64,000 nt of DNA from JAWKWH01 sp963669415 (GCA_963669415.2 CAXXPS010000001.1:1-64000); one strand, 5' to 3'; numbered from the stretch's first letter, positions 35,859 through 45,044 are shown. Numbers and translations are program-made. Notes: generated from the sequence alone by a model not told the origin.

Positions 35859-36341
35859 TCAATCACGGTGATAGGGGTGACCACTCAATATTGTGGTTGC
35901 CCTGTATAGCTGCTCTGCGAGCATGATTCTTGCAATTTGATGCGGCCAGGTCAGTTTGCCGAAACTGATCTTTTGTCCGGCAAGGGAGTGCAGAGAGGCA
36001 TCGTGTCCGTCCGGTCCACCGATCGCAAACCAGCAATCGCGGACGCCGTCGTCGCGCATGGAGCGGACAAAACCAGCAAATTCGCGCGACGTGACATTCT
36101 TTCCGGTCTCGTCAAGAAGTATCAGTGTTTGGCTGTTGTCAAACCGCGCTTTCAAGCGGTCTGCTTCCTCCTGCTGGCGCAGTTCCGGCCTGGAGGCTTT
36201 GCTTTCGGCGATCTCGGTCAATCCGGTGAATGTCAGACCCAAAGGCGGCCCCGCCTTGGCGAATCGGTCCAAATACCGGCTGCAAAGCGCCTCTTCCGAC
36301 CCCCGCTTCAGGCGCCCGACAGCAAATATTGAAATGCGCAC
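35859..36341 (-). CDS. rlmH: 23S rRNA pseudouridine-1915 N3-methyltransferase RlmH
   Basis: The 160-residue SPOUT-class methyltransferase starts MRISIFAVGRLKRGSEEAL. The knotted cofactor site includes LILLDETGKNVTSREFAGFV, the glycine loop CWFAIGGPDGHDASL and the C-terminal RIMLAEQLYRATTILSGHPY ending YHRD. It methylates the pseudouridine at position 1915 in helix 69 of 23S rRNA. It follows rsfS by 21 bases, the usual order. Confidence 0.96.
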   Translation of the reverse strand: MRISIFAVGRLKRGSEEALCSRYLDRFAKAGPPLGLTFTGLTEIAESKASRPELRQQEEADRLKARFDNSQTLILLDETGKNVTSREFAGFVRSMRDDGVRDCWFAIGGPDGHDASLHSLAGQKISFGKLTWPHQIARIMLAEQLYRATTILSGHPYHRD

Positions 36342-36362
36342 AGTTATCCGGCCAGACAGAAC

Positions 36363-36803
36363 CTAGTGGACTGTCTGATCATCGAGGTCGGGTGCGAGCC
36401 ACATTTTCTCGATGTTGTAGAAGTCTCGAACTTCCGGGCGGAATACATGCACGATAATGTCGCCGGCATCGATGAGCACCCAGTCGGCGCTCTGCAGGCC
36501 CTCCACTCGCGCTTTGCCCAAACCGGCATCCTTCAGTGCTTTCAGCAAATGGTCGGCCACTGCCGACACATGCCGATGCGAGCGGCCGGAAGCGACTACC
36601 ATGTAGTCTCCGAGGCTCGATTTGCCCTGAATGTCGATTGGAACGATGTTTTCAGCCTTGGAGTCTTCGAGACTGCCAAGCACAATGTTGAGTGCCGCTG
36701 ATGAGTCGTGTTGAACGCTCACTTCGGCGGGTGAAGGTTCCGGGGATACCTTCCGCGTATGTGCTGTTCTCAGAGTCTTTCCTTTCCTGGCAAGAACAAC
36801 CAA
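36363..36803 (-). CDS. rsfS: ribosome silencing factor RsfS
   Basis: The protein of up to 146 residues has the Iojap/RsfS core: VLGSLEDSKAENIVPIDIQG, DYMVVASGRSHRHVSAVADH, EGLQSADWVLIDAGDIIVHV and FRPEVRDFYNIEKMW. It binds L14 and blocks subunit joining under nutrient limitation. The start is unsettled: the open frame begins at TTG 36803, while GTG 36722 would give a 119-residue product closer to the family size; neither has a clear ribosome site. It lies between an inserted MFS gene and rlmH. Confidence 0.93.
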   Translation of the reverse strand: MVVLARKGKTLRTAHTRKVSPEPSPAEVSVQHDSSAALNIVLGSLEDSKAENIVPIDIQGKSSLGDYMVVASGRSHRHVSAVADHLLKALKDAGLGKARVEGLQSADWVLIDAGDIIVHVFRPEVRDFYNIEKMWLAPDLDDQTVH

Positions 36804-36883
36804 ACCACCGGCGTGTTCGCCGGTATTCCAAAGATATGCAGGAAATTGTTAAGGATTCAAGACAACAGCGGCTGTATTTGGCT

Positions 36884-38206
36884 CTAAGATTGCTGTTTTT
36901 CGTCATCTTCCGGCCAGTAGGCCAGGTCTGCCGGTACGGGCGCTTGCGCCGACATCGGCGCGAATGTGCCGGTTTCGTGGCGCGGAACCCGCTCGGCGGA
37001 GAACAATCGCCAGGCGACGAAGATCCCGAACGATGCTGCTATCACAATCACGAGAACAATGAACACAGTGGTGCCAAAACCCGCAGTCAACAGGGTTGCC
37101 AGACCGGGTATCAGGAAACCCGAAACCGACCAGGCAAACAACATCGTACTGGCCACCTGCACAAGCTCGTTTCTCTCGGCCCGGTCGCTGGCATGGGCGT
37201 TCGATATTGAGAAAATTGATTCGGTTGAGCCCACCCAGACCACATAGATGAAAATCAGGATCCAGATCGGCGAACCGTCCATGATGAAAGCCAGAATTCC
37301 TGTTCCGGTAACGCTCACAGCTGCCGCCAGCAAGACCACCCGCCTGTCCAGTCGGTCGGAAACCCAGCCGGCGGGAAGCTGGATCAAAAGGGTCCCTAGC
37401 GGCATTGCCAGCATTAAAAGTGCGATATCAGCTTTGGAATAGCCCGATGCTGCCAGATGTATCGGCGAAAATCCGGCGACCATCATGGTCAATCCGCCAA
37501 CGGCGAGCATTCCGACCATGGCCACCGGTGAAATGCTCCAGACGGCACGTATGGCAATCGATGCGGTTTCCGGCGGGGCAGGCGGGCGCAGACGGGTCAA
37601 ACCGACAGGAATGATCGACAAGGCCGCAAATGCGATTGAAATGATCTGCGCATGCGATCCGGATATCTCGACATAAGCAATCAGATAAGAGCCGCAACCG
37701 ATACCGATGATGTAGGCAACGTAGAATATTGCCATGACCCGGCCGCGAATCTCGTTGCCAACGACGTCGTTCAACCAACTCTGTGAAACGATGAACAAGC
37801 CACTGACGGCAAATCCATAAATTGTTCGCGCCACTGCCCATGGAAACGGTGATACCCAAGCGGCAAGGATAACGTTTGATAGGATTACCAGCGCCGAAAG
37901 CGTCATAAATACACGAGCATGACCCACTCTGGCGACAAGCTGACCGGTCAGGAAGCATCCGGCAATGCCACCGGCCGACAAAGCGGTGATCATCAATCCG
38001 GCCCAAGCCGGCTCAAATCCCTCAGCTGCCAACCGCAGAGGAATGAATGCGAACATCAAACCATTTCCGACGGCGATGAGCGCCATCGATATGATTACGC
38101 CTGCGACCGCTATTGCCGGTGTCGGCAGATCTCCCGCACCGTATGCAGCCTCATCCATTTTGCCGGCGTTGATACCCATGTCCGAAACATCGACCGGATT
38201 GAGCAT
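36884..38206 (-). CDS. MFS transporter
   Basis: The 440-residue, 12-helix major facilitator protein has the family loop ARVGHARVFMTLSALVIL after helix 2 and the matching SDRLDRRVVLLAAAVSVTG after helix 8. It resembles the YcaD/YfcJ-like drug or small-molecule exporters; no substrate is apparent. The gene lies between nadD and rsfS, which are adjacent in the related genomes I can recall, so it appears inserted into a conserved housekeeping run. It ends 80 bases before the rsfS frame. Confidence 0.88.
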   Translation of the reverse strand: MLNPVDVSDMGINAGKMDEAAYGAGDLPTPAIAVAGVIISMALIAVGNGLMFAFIPLRLAAEGFEPAWAGLMITALSAGGIAGCFLTGQLVARVGHARVFMTLSALVILSNVILAAWVSPFPWAVARTIYGFAVSGLFIVSQSWLNDVVGNEIRGRVMAIFYVAYIIGIGCGSYLIAYVEISGSHAQIISIAFAALSIIPVGLTRLRPPAPPETASIAIRAVWSISPVAMVGMLAVGGLTMMVAGFSPIHLAASGYSKADIALLMLAMPLGTLLIQLPAGWVSDRLDRRVVLLAAAVSVTGTGILAFIMDGSPIWILIFIYVVWVGSTESIFSISNAHASDRAERNELVQVASTMLFAWSVSGFLIPGLATLLTAGFGTTVFIVLVIVIAASFGIFVAWRLFSAERVPRHETGTFAPMSAQAPVPADLAYWPEDDEKQQS

Positions 38207-38244
38207 TTGAGCGCCAGCAAATACGACATGAATTTCAGGGTAGA

Positions 38245-38832
38245 TTACTCGCCGTCACGAATTGCGGTCGATGACAGTGATGAACGCGGGCCGTGAATGA
38301 AAGTCCATGCCGGTGCTTTGAGGCGCGCCAATACCGCCGAATCGTCTTCGTCGATGCGCGCAAAATCATAGGATTTTGCGGTAATTGAAGAAAGGAAGGA
38401 TAGCGTCGAGCCGGGGCGATCGATGACCGCAACCGGTACTGTGTCAATTATCTGACGCCATCTGTCCCACTTGTGAAAGTCTCGCAAATTGTCAGCACCC
38501 ATGATCCAAACAAAATTTACGCCGGGATTGCGACGTAAGACGAGCTCGATCATGTCTGCCGTATACCGGAGATTATGAGCAGCTTCGAACGCTGTGACGC
38601 GGATACGTGGATCATTGGCTATTGCTTCGCTTTGTGCGATGCGAACGTCCAGCGCCGATTGATTTCTTCCGGTTTTCAGCGGGTTCCCAGGCGAGACGAT
38701 CCACCACAATTGGTGAAGCGCGAGACGACGAAGGGCAATTTCGGCCACAAGGCGATGTCCTGCGTGCGGCGGATTGAACGATCCGCCAAACAGGCCCACG
38801 CTCAATCCCCTTGCCGCGTGGGGCATTTTCAT
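38245..38832 (-). CDS. nadD: nicotinate-nucleotide adenylyltransferase NadD
   Basis: The 195-residue nucleotidyltransferase of NAD synthesis has the HxGH-type motif LFGGSFNPPHAGHRLVAEIA, the substrate region LWWIVSPGNPLKTGR and FVWIMGADNLRDFHKWDRW. The final SSTAIRDGE matches the ISSTxIR motif. I start it at ATG 38832 (MKMPHAARGLSV), since the longer frame needs a TTG inside proA. It lies 42 bases after the proA stop, on the same strand. Confidence 0.95.
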   Translation of the reverse strand: MKMPHAARGLSVGLFGGSFNPPHAGHRLVAEIALRRLALHQLWWIVSPGNPLKTGRNQSALDVRIAQSEAIANDPRIRVTAFEAAHNLRYTADMIELVLRRNPGVNFVWIMGADNLRDFHKWDRWRQIIDTVPVAVIDRPGSTLSFLSSITAKSYDFARIDEDDSAVLARLKAPAWTFIHGPRSSLSSTAIRDGE

Positions 38833-38873
38833 CTTTTGACTGGACAAACCGGCTATCGCTTTCGACACCGTGC

Positions 38874-40160
38874 TCAAGGCCGGGTTTGACCCGATCCGCG
38901 CACGCAATATTTAAACGAAGTCAACTGTTCGACGCCCACCGGACCGCGTGCATGCATTTTGCCGGTTGCAATGCCGATTTCTGCACCCATGCCGAATTCG
39001 CCGCCATCGGCGAATTGTGTTGATGCGTTGTGAAGCAGGATCGCCGAATCGATCTCCGAGAAAAACCGATCAACGGCCTTGTGATCTTCAGCAATTATCG
39101 CCTCGGTATGGTTCGAAGAGTAGCGATTGATGTGGTCAATTGCTCCTCCGACACCATCAACCACAGTCACTGATATGATGGCGTCAAGATATTCGGTCGA
39201 CCAATCCGCATCCGTCGCCTCTTTGGCAATACGAAAGCCTTTGATTTCATTTGTGTCTACCCGAACCTCACAGCCCGCGTTGATCAGCGCCTGCATGATC
39301 TGAACCAAATGCGTTCCAATTACCTCGCGATCGACAAGCAGGGTTTCCGCAGCTCCGCAAATTCCTGTGCGCCGCATTTTGGAATTGACCACCACGTCAA
39401 TCGCCATGCCGAGATCCGCCGACCCGTCAACATAGACGTGACATATGCCTTCCAAGTGGGCAAAAACCGGAACCCGCGCCTCGCTTTGCACCCGCTCGAC
39501 CAATCCTTTGCCACCCCGCGGCACTATGACATCGATGGCTCCGTTGAGGCCTTTCAGCATTTCGCCCACTGCGGCGCGATCGGTTGTCGGTACGAGCTGA
39601 ACAGCATCAGCGGTCAATCCGGTCGTCTCAAGCGCCTTGACCATGCATTGATAAATTGCGTCGGAAGAGTGAAATGAATCCGATCCTCCGCGCAAGATCA
39701 CGGCGTTGCCCGCCTTCAGGCACAATGCCGCGGCATCTGCGGTCACATTCGGTCGGCTTTCGTAAATAACACCAAGCACACCGAGCGGCGTTCGAACGCG
39801 CTCGATGCGCAATCCGTTGGGCCTGGTCCACTCGGCGATTGTTTTGCCAACCGGATCGGGAAGTTCGGCAATCGCCCTGATACCTTCCGAAATTGCCTTG
39901 ATGCGATCAGCGGTTAGCGTCAACCGGTCAACAAATGCTTCGCTGAGACCGGTCTCCTTGGCGTTTTGCAGATCTTTTGCATTCGCCGCCAGGATTGAGT
40001 CCACTTCCCGTTCGATAACAAGCGCCATTCCCAATAACGCGCTGTTCTTGGTGTCCGTGGAAGTCGTCGCAAGTTGACGAGCCGCTTTTTGAGACCTTGA
40101 CCCGATGTCGTTCATCAATGCGGAGACGCCGGCGTCTGAATTTCCTGCCTTATTGAGCAT
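38874..40160 (-). CDS. proA: gamma-glutamyl phosphate reductase ProA
   Basis: The 428-residue aldehyde-dehydrogenase-fold enzyme makes glutamate 5-semialdehyde in proline synthesis. Signature parts are PLGVLGVIYESRPNVTADAA, the nucleotide loop VILRGGSDSFHS and the catalytic cysteine in MRRTGICGAAETLLVD. The end GPVGVEQLTSFKYCVRGSGQ is typical. It begins 3 bases after the proB stop and runs with proB and obgE as one transcription unit. Confidence 0.97.
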   Translation of the reverse strand: MLNKAGNSDAGVSALMNDIGSRSQKAARQLATTSTDTKNSALLGMALVIEREVDSILAANAKDLQNAKETGLSEAFVDRLTLTADRIKAISEGIRAIAELPDPVGKTIAEWTRPNGLRIERVRTPLGVLGVIYESRPNVTADAAALCLKAGNAVILRGGSDSFHSSDAIYQCMVKALETTGLTADAVQLVPTTDRAAVGEMLKGLNGAIDVIVPRGGKGLVERVQSEARVPVFAHLEGICHVYVDGSADLGMAIDVVVNSKMRRTGICGAAETLLVDREVIGTHLVQIMQALINAGCEVRVDTNEIKGFRIAKEATDADWSTEYLDAIISVTVVDGVGGAIDHINRYSSNHTEAIIAEDHKAVDRFFSEIDSAILLHNASTQFADGGEFGMGAEIGIATGKMHARGPVGVEQLTSFKYCVRGSGQTRP

Positions 40161-40163
40161 CTG

Positions 40164-41303
40164 TCACCCCGTCGTCCCGGCCGCCCCGGCCTTGCAAAGC
40201 ATCACGAGATCATCGCGGTGAATCATGGCGGCGCGGCCTTCATAGCCAATTTTGGTTGCAATTTCGCTACTCTTCAGACCGATGATCTTTACGGCATCTG
40301 CCACATCATAGGCAACCAGTCCGCGCGCGATCAGCTGTTCTTCGTGATTGACGACGGCGACGGTATCTCCGCGGGAGAAATTTCCGCTGATTGCGGTGAC
40401 ACCCGCTGGAAGCAGCGATTTTCCTGAAAGAAGCGCCCGCACAGCACCGCCATCAATCGTCAGTTGACCGGCCGGTTCCAGATTGCCGGCGATCCAGGTC
40501 TTGTAGCTTTTGACGGGACGCGAAGACGCATGAAACAGCGTTGCCCTTGCTCCCTCGTCAATGGCTGAAAGAGGATTTAAGCGGGTACCCGACGCGATGA
40601 CCATCTCGGTTCCGGCTTCCGTGGCAATGCGGCCGGCATCCAGCTTGGTACGCATTCCACCGCGGGAAAGACCGGAACCGGCATCTCCTGCCATGGCATT
40701 GATTTCGGCAGTGATGGATTGCACTTCCGCGATGAATCTCGCGTCCGGATCCGTTGCAGGCGGCGCAGAATAAAGACCGTCAACATCAGACAAAAGGATC
40801 AGCAAATCGGCGCCCATCATCGTTGCAACACGCGCGGCAAGCCGGTCATTGTCACCGTAGCGTATCTCGCTTGTCGCTACCGTATCGTTTTCATTGATGA
40901 CCGGTACGGCTTTCAACTTGAGCAAGGTCGAAATGGTGGCACGTGCGTTCAAGTACCGCCGCCGCTCCTCGGTGTCGCCCAGTGTTACCAGAACCTGGCC
41001 GGATGTAAGCGCGTTCTTTCCGAGCGCCTCGTCCCACGCCCGCGCCAATGCAATTTGACCTGCCGCCGCCGCAGCCTGGCTTTCCTCCAGCTTCAGCATT
41101 CGGTTTCCAAGCCGCAATATCGTGCGTCCGAGTGCAATTGCACCAGACGAAACGATCATCACCTGACAGTCTGAGCCAGTAAGTTTGGCAATGTCCGCAC
41201 ACAGGGAAGCCAGCCACTCCCGCTTCAATCCGCTTTCCGGATCAACCAGAAGTGAGGAACCAATCTTCACGCAGATGCGTTGATATTTGGACAGAGGTTT
41301 CAC
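40164..41303 (-). CDS. proB: glutamate 5-kinase ProB
   Basis: The 379-residue enzyme catalyses the first step of proline synthesis. It has an N-terminal amino acid kinase domain (RICVKIGSSLLVDPESG, IVSSGAIALGRTIL, NENDTVATSEIRYGDNDRLA, GMRTKLDAGRIATEAGTEMV) and a C-terminal PUA domain (about residues 285-375). Length and domain order match the bacterial form. The start overlaps the obgE stop by four bases. Confidence 0.97.
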   Translation of the reverse strand: MKPLSKYQRICVKIGSSLLVDPESGLKREWLASLCADIAKLTGSDCQVMIVSSGAIALGRTILRLGNRMLKLEESQAAAAAGQIALARAWDEALGKNALTSGQVLVTLGDTEERRRYLNARATISTLLKLKAVPVINENDTVATSEIRYGDNDRLAARVATMMGADLLILLSDVDGLYSAPPATDPDARFIAEVQSITAEINAMAGDAGSGLSRGGMRTKLDAGRIATEAGTEMVIASGTRLNPLSAIDEGARATLFHASSRPVKSYKTWIAGNLEPAGQLTIDGGAVRALLSGKSLLPAGVTAISGNFSRGDTVAVVNHEEQLIARGLVAYDVADAVKIIGLKSSEIATKIGYEGRAAMIHRDDLVMLCKAGAAGTTG

Positions 41304-42349
41304 TGCAAATCTTCTGCCTTCTGCCAGCGCGGATCTGTCTCTACGGGGGTATCGTCAGTGCGCGCTTGCGTGATGATATCCATAAGGTCGCGCAAGGACC
41401 TGTCGATGCCTTCTCCCGTCGCAGCAGATAGCACCAATACATCCCTGCCGCTGGCAACGGATAAACTGTCTCGAGCGGTATTCCGGTCCCCTTCACTCAG
41501 CAAATCACACTGGGAAAGCGCCACGATCTCGGGTTTATCGGCAAGCCCGTGACCATAGGCTTCCAACTCACGGCGCACCGTCCGGTATGCTGCTACCGGA
41601 TCATCTTCCCTCGCCGATACCAGATGCAAAAGCACCCTCGTTCGCTCAACATGGCCGAGAAACCGGTCACCGATGCCGACACCTTCATGGGCGCCTTCAA
41701 TCAAACCGGGAATGTCGGCAATCACGAATTCACGGGCATCGATCCGGGTGACGCCGAGACCCGGATAGAGGGTGGTAAACGGATAGTCAGCGATTTTCGG
41801 TTTTGCTGCCGTGACCCGCGCCAGATAAGTCGATTTGCCAGCATTTGGTAGACCGACCAGGCCTGCATCAGCGATTAGTTTCAAGCGCAACCGTATCGTG
41901 CGTTCCTCGCCGGGCAGGCCCGGATTGGCGCGCCGTGGCGCACGATTGGTCGACGATTTGAAATGCATATTGCCAAAGCCGCCATTTCCACCTTTGGCCA
42001 ACAAGAAGCGGTCACCGACGGCAATCAAATCACAGATCAGGGTTTCGTCGTCTTCCTCAAAGATCTGCGTACCGGCCGGGACTTTCAAGGTAACATCGGC
42101 ACCTTTGGCGCCCGTCTTGTGTCCACCCATGCCATGCATTCCGGTCTTGGCCTTGAAATGCTGCCGGTAGCGATAGTCGATCAGTGTGTTCAATCCATCC
42201 ACCGCTTCCACCCAAACGTCACCGCCGCGTCCGCCATTTCCTCCGTCCGGACCGCCAAATTCGATGAATTTTTCACGCCTGAAAGAGACGCTGCCTGCCC
42301 CGCCGTCACCGGAGCGGATGTAGATTTTGACCGTATCGAGGAATTTCAT
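41300..42349 (-). CDS. obgE: ribosome-associated GTPase ObgE/CgtA
   Basis: The 349-residue GTPase acts in 50S assembly and the stringent response. The glycine-rich Obg fold comes first (FLDTVKIYIRSGDGGAGSVS, GPDGGNGGRGGDVWVEA), then the G domain with GLPNAGKSTYLARVTAAKPK, ADIPGLIEGAHEGVGIG and SQCDLL. It overlaps proB by four bases. The ribosomal protein genes rplU and rpmA that commonly accompany obgE lie about 1.7 kb upstream here, separated by two inserted genes. Confidence 0.97.
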   Translation of the reverse strand: MKFLDTVKIYIRSGDGGAGSVSFRREKFIEFGGPDGGNGGRGGDVWVEAVDGLNTLIDYRYRQHFKAKTGMHGMGGHKTGAKGADVTLKVPAGTQIFEEDDETLICDLIAVGDRFLLAKGGNGGFGNMHFKSSTNRAPRRANPGLPGEERTIRLRLKLIADAGLVGLPNAGKSTYLARVTAAKPKIADYPFTTLYPGLGVTRIDAREFVIADIPGLIEGAHEGVGIGDRFLGHVERTRVLLHLVSAREDDPVAAYRTVRRELEAYGHGLADKPEIVALSQCDLLSEGDRNTARDSLSVASGRDVLVLSAATGEGIDRSLRDLMDIITQARTDDTPVETDPRWQKAEDLQ

Positions 42350-42468
42350 GCCGGTGCTGCCGTGTGATCAATTTGCAAGCGGTTGAGTTTGATTGGCTGT
42401 TGCTCTATCGCATGGCTCGCAACGAAGCGAAAGAAACTGTTGCGACATTCACTTGGCGGAGCAGATCG

Positions 42469-43317
42469 ATGACCATGCAATGTGTTACCTATAATATCCA
42501 GTTCGGGTTTGGCATGGATAACCGCTACGATCTGGAGCGAATTGCCGGTGCGGTGCGTGGCGCCGACTTGATAGCGTTTCAGGAAGTCACGCGAAACAAC
42601 CCGCAAAATGGCGGCGCCGACATGGTAGCCGGCCTGTGTGACCTGTTCCCGGACTATTTCCATGTTTTTGGCGCGCCCTTCCAATTGGGATTTGCCTCGC
42701 GCATGGAGGGCGAAAAAGCGGTTTCGGAATATTTTGAGTTCGGCAACATGATATTGTCGAAGAAGCCGATCATCTCGTCGCGCAATTTGTTGCTGCCGCG
42801 AACGAGGACAACGGACGTGCTCAACCTTCAACGCGGTGCGCTGGAAGCGATGGTCGAGACATCGATCGGGCCTTTGCGTTTCTACTCGGTTCATCTTGAT
42901 CACATGCGCGAAGATGAGCGCCTTACGCAGATTGATTTCCTGATGAAGCGGGTTCTCTGCTACGAGCAAGAAGGCGGCGCGGTAAGTGGGCTTCCTACGA
43001 GAGGATTTCCCGAACCGCCGCACCCGGAACACGCGATCCTGATGGGCGACTTCAACATGGTGCCGGAGAGTTCCGGTTACATTGCGATATGCGGGCCGGA
43101 AGAAAATCGTGATGGTGATTTTGTCGACGTCTCCATCCCCGAAGGCGTTGCCCCGGCCGACAGCCATACCTGGTTCGACACCGGCAATAATGAGCGAAAG
43201 AACCGTCTTGACTATTGTTTCGTCACACCCGGCCTTGCCGGGCATGCCGGCAATGCGCGAGTTGATACCGAAGCGCAAGGTTCGGACCACCGACCTGTTT
43301 GGTTTGAGCTTGGATAA
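42469..43317 (+). CDS. endonuclease/exonuclease/phosphatase family hydrolase
   Basis: The 282-residue protein of the DNase I-like superfamily has the expected residues in order: an Asn in VTYNIQFGFGM, the metal-binding Glu in ADLIAFQEVTR, the His of FYSVHLDHMRE, the Asp/Asn of ILMGDFNMVPES and the terminal GSDHRPVWFEL. The ATG at 42469 has GGAG 8 bases upstream. It may hydrolyse phosphodiesters of nucleic acids, lipids or sugars; no signal peptide is visible. It is divergent from obgE and convergent with the GNAT gene. Confidence 0.9.
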   Translation: MTMQCVTYNIQFGFGMDNRYDLERIAGAVRGADLIAFQEVTRNNPQNGGADMVAGLCDLFPDYFHVFGAPFQLGFASRMEGEKAVSEYFEFGNMILSKKPIISSRNLLLPRTRTTDVLNLQRGALEAMVETSIGPLRFYSVHLDHMREDERLTQIDFLMKRVLCYEQEGGAVSGLPTRGFPEPPHPEHAILMGDFNMVPESSGYIAICGPEENRDGDFVDVSIPEGVAPADSHTWFDTGNNERKNRLDYCFVTPGLAGHAGNARVDTEAQGSDHRPVWFELG

Positions 43318-43333
43318 TGTCATTCGCGCCTGC

Positions 43334-43879
43334 TCACGCTGCGACATCGTAGGCCGCGCAATTCGACCCGGTGAAACGCTGTGCCGTTAGCTCGGTGTGA
43401 ATGTCGCCGACCATCGCCTGACGGGCAGTGGAATATTGTTCGCCGCCACCAGTTACCTTGAAGCCCAGGCGCTTCTGTAGCGCAAGTGAAGCAGGATTGT
43501 CTGCAAACACCGAGGAATACACCGTCGCGTTTGGCAGTTCTGCAAAGTAGCGACCCAGTACCGCGCCGACTGCTTCGGTCATGTATCCATGACCCCACCA
43601 GGGTTCGGCCAGCCAGTATCCGAGCACAGGCCCAACGCCACGCTGTTCAATGCCGACAACGCCAATCAGTCTTTCGCGATGGACGGTGAAGATGATTTTC
43701 TCATCGCCGGCCCGATCACAACGCTTGAACCATTCAATGGCGTCCTGGTGGTCATAGGGAAACGGCACCCGCGCCAGCATACGCGTGACATTCCAGTTGG
43801 ACAGATGCAGCGCGATGTCATCCGCATCCACTTCCAAAGGGGGCCTCAATGTCAGTCTCTTCGTGACCAAAATGTCCAT
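43334..43879 (-). CDS. GNAT family N-acetyltransferase
   Basis: The 181-residue acetyltransferase of the RimJ-like type begins MDILVTKRLTLRPPLEVDAD. The acetyl-CoA region is GYWLAEPWWGHGYMTEAVGA and SVFADNPASLALQKRLGFK. The ATG at 43879 has GGAGG 6 bases upstream. The acceptor is unknown; members acetylate ribosomal proteins, antibiotics or amines. It follows the rplU-rpmA terminator on the same strand. Confidence 0.9.
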   Translation of the reverse strand: MDILVTKRLTLRPPLEVDADDIALHLSNWNVTRMLARVPFPYDHQDAIEWFKRCDRAGDEKIIFTVHRERLIGVVGIEQRGVGPVLGYWLAEPWWGHGYMTEAVGAVLGRYFAELPNATVYSSVFADNPASLALQKRLGFKVTGGGEQYSTARQAMVGDIHTELTAQRFTGSNCAAYDVAA

Positions 43880-43903
43880 GGCAACCTCCAACGCCAAAAG
43901 AGA

Positions 43904-43931
43904 AAGGGGAGATGGCGGCCCATCTCCCCTT
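43904..43931 (-). terminator. rho-independent terminator of rplU-rpmA
   Basis: A 12-bp perfect stem, AAGGGGAGATGG at 43904-43915 and CCATCTCCCCTT at 43920-43931, surrounds a 4-base loop. On the minus strand it is followed by the T-rich TTTCTCTTTT. It lies about 80 bases after the rpmA stop codon and just before the GNAT gene. Confidence 0.85.
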
Positions 43932-44007
43932 CAATTCTTTCGCCGCTATCGGCTTTCAAACTTCCGGGTCCAAGATGGGACGCCGGTGTTTGAATTTGCG
44001 GAACCGG

Positions 44008-44277
44008 CTACTCCGCTGCCTCCATAAATGGGTTGACCGACACATAGGTTCGGCCGCCCGCTTTTTTCTGAAATTTCACGGAACCATCCGTGAGTGCGAA
44101 AAGCGTATGGTCCTTGCCCATGCCGACATTCGTGCCCGGATGCCATTTGGTTCCGCGCTGACGAATAATGATGTTACCGGCGATCACTTTCTCGCCGCCG
44201 AATTTTTTCACGCCAAGGCGCTTCGATTCAGAATCGCGACCGTTGCGCGACGAACCACCAGCTTTCTTGTGTGCCAT
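44008..44277 (-). CDS. rpmA: 50S ribosomal protein L27
   Basis: The 89-residue protein starts MAHKKAGGSSRNGRDSESKR, followed by LGVKKFGGEKVIAGNIIIRQ and RGTKWHPGTNVGMGKDHTLF, all typical of L27. The flexible N-terminus reaches the peptidyl transferase centre. There is no N-terminal propeptide as in firmicutes. It is transcribed with rplU, 77 bases downstream of it, and is followed by a strong terminator. Confidence 0.98.
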   Translation of the reverse strand: MAHKKAGGSSRNGRDSESKRLGVKKFGGEKVIAGNIIIRQRGTKWHPGTNVGMGKDHTLFALTDGSVKFQKKAGGRTYVSVNPFMEAAE

Positions 44278-44354
44278 TTCTATGCTCCTTCACGTCGATA
44301 TTTCGACGCTTTCGTGACCTTATGCGCGTTTCAGCGCCTTAATTCAAGCTCAGC

Positions 44355-45044
44355 CTATTTGGCCAATTCCTTCGCCTGTTCGCGCCAATCGCCAATCTGG
44401 TCAGCGGAAAACGGCATGGCTTCGTCGATACGCGCGATGTCCTTGTCGGTAAGCTTGGCGATCTGGGCGTAGGTGGTGATGCCCTGTTCATTCAGCTGCC
44501 CGGCGGCAACGGGTCCGATGCCCTTGATCTTGGTCAGATCATCGCCATCACCCTTTGGCGCCTTGAAGAGCGGCGCCGCATCAGCCGGTGCTTCATCTTT
44601 CTTGGCAGCCGGCTTGGCTTCTGCCTTTGGCTCAGCCTTTTTGGCAGGTGCTTCTTCCTTGGCCTTTTCCTTCGGCGCTTCCTTCTTGGGGGCTTCCTTT
44701 TTGGCAGCTGCCTTTTTCGACGGTTTTGCGCCTCCGGTCAGGATCTCAGAGATGCGTACGGTTGTCAGCAGCTGACGATGACCGATCGTGCGGCGTGAGT
44801 TTTTGCGCCGGCGCTTTTTGAAGGTAATAACCTTCTTTGCGCGTCCCTGTTCAACGATTTCGGCGGTTACCATCGCTCCGTCCACGTAAGGCGCACCGAT
44901 CGCTGCATCCTTGCCTTCGCCAACAACGAGCACATTGCCGAATTCAACCATGTCGCCGGCTTCACCGGACACTTTTTCGACCTTCAAGAGGTCCTCGGCG
45001 GCAACGCGATATTGCTTGCCTCCGGTCTTGATGACTGCGAACAT
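44355..45044 (-). CDS. rplU: 50S ribosomal protein L21 with long C-terminal extension
   Basis: The 229-residue protein has a normal L21 domain (residues 1-102: MFAVIKTGGKQYRVAAEDLL, KVITFKKRRRKNSRRTIGHR and the ending ISEILTGG). An Ala/Lys/Glu/Pro-rich linker of about 55 residues follows, then a helix-hairpin-helix module at about residues 163-229 (LTKIKGIGPVAAGQLNEQGI, then AQIAKLTDKDIARIDEAMPF). The usual L21 is about 103 residues. Similar extended L21 proteins occur in Rhizobiales, as I recall; the tail may contact rRNA or DNA. The gene is in the conserved rplU-rpmA pair. Confidence 0.96.
   Translation of the reverse strand: MFAVIKTGGKQYRVAAEDLLKVEKVSGEAGDMVEFGNVLVVGEGKDAAIGAPYVDGAMVTAEIVEQGRAKKVITFKKRRRKNSRRTIGHRQLLTTVRISEILTGGAKPSKKAAAKKEAPKKEAPKEKAKEEAPAKKAEPKAEAKPAAKKDEAPADAAPLFKAPKGDGDDLTKIKGIGPVAAGQLNEQGITTYAQIAKLTDKDIARIDEAMPFSADQIGDWREQAKELAK

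Noticed and set aside
42346..43347. 333-codon open frame on the minus strand
   Set aside because: It is antisense to the EEP-family hydrolase, which has its full set of catalytic residues and a good ribosome site.
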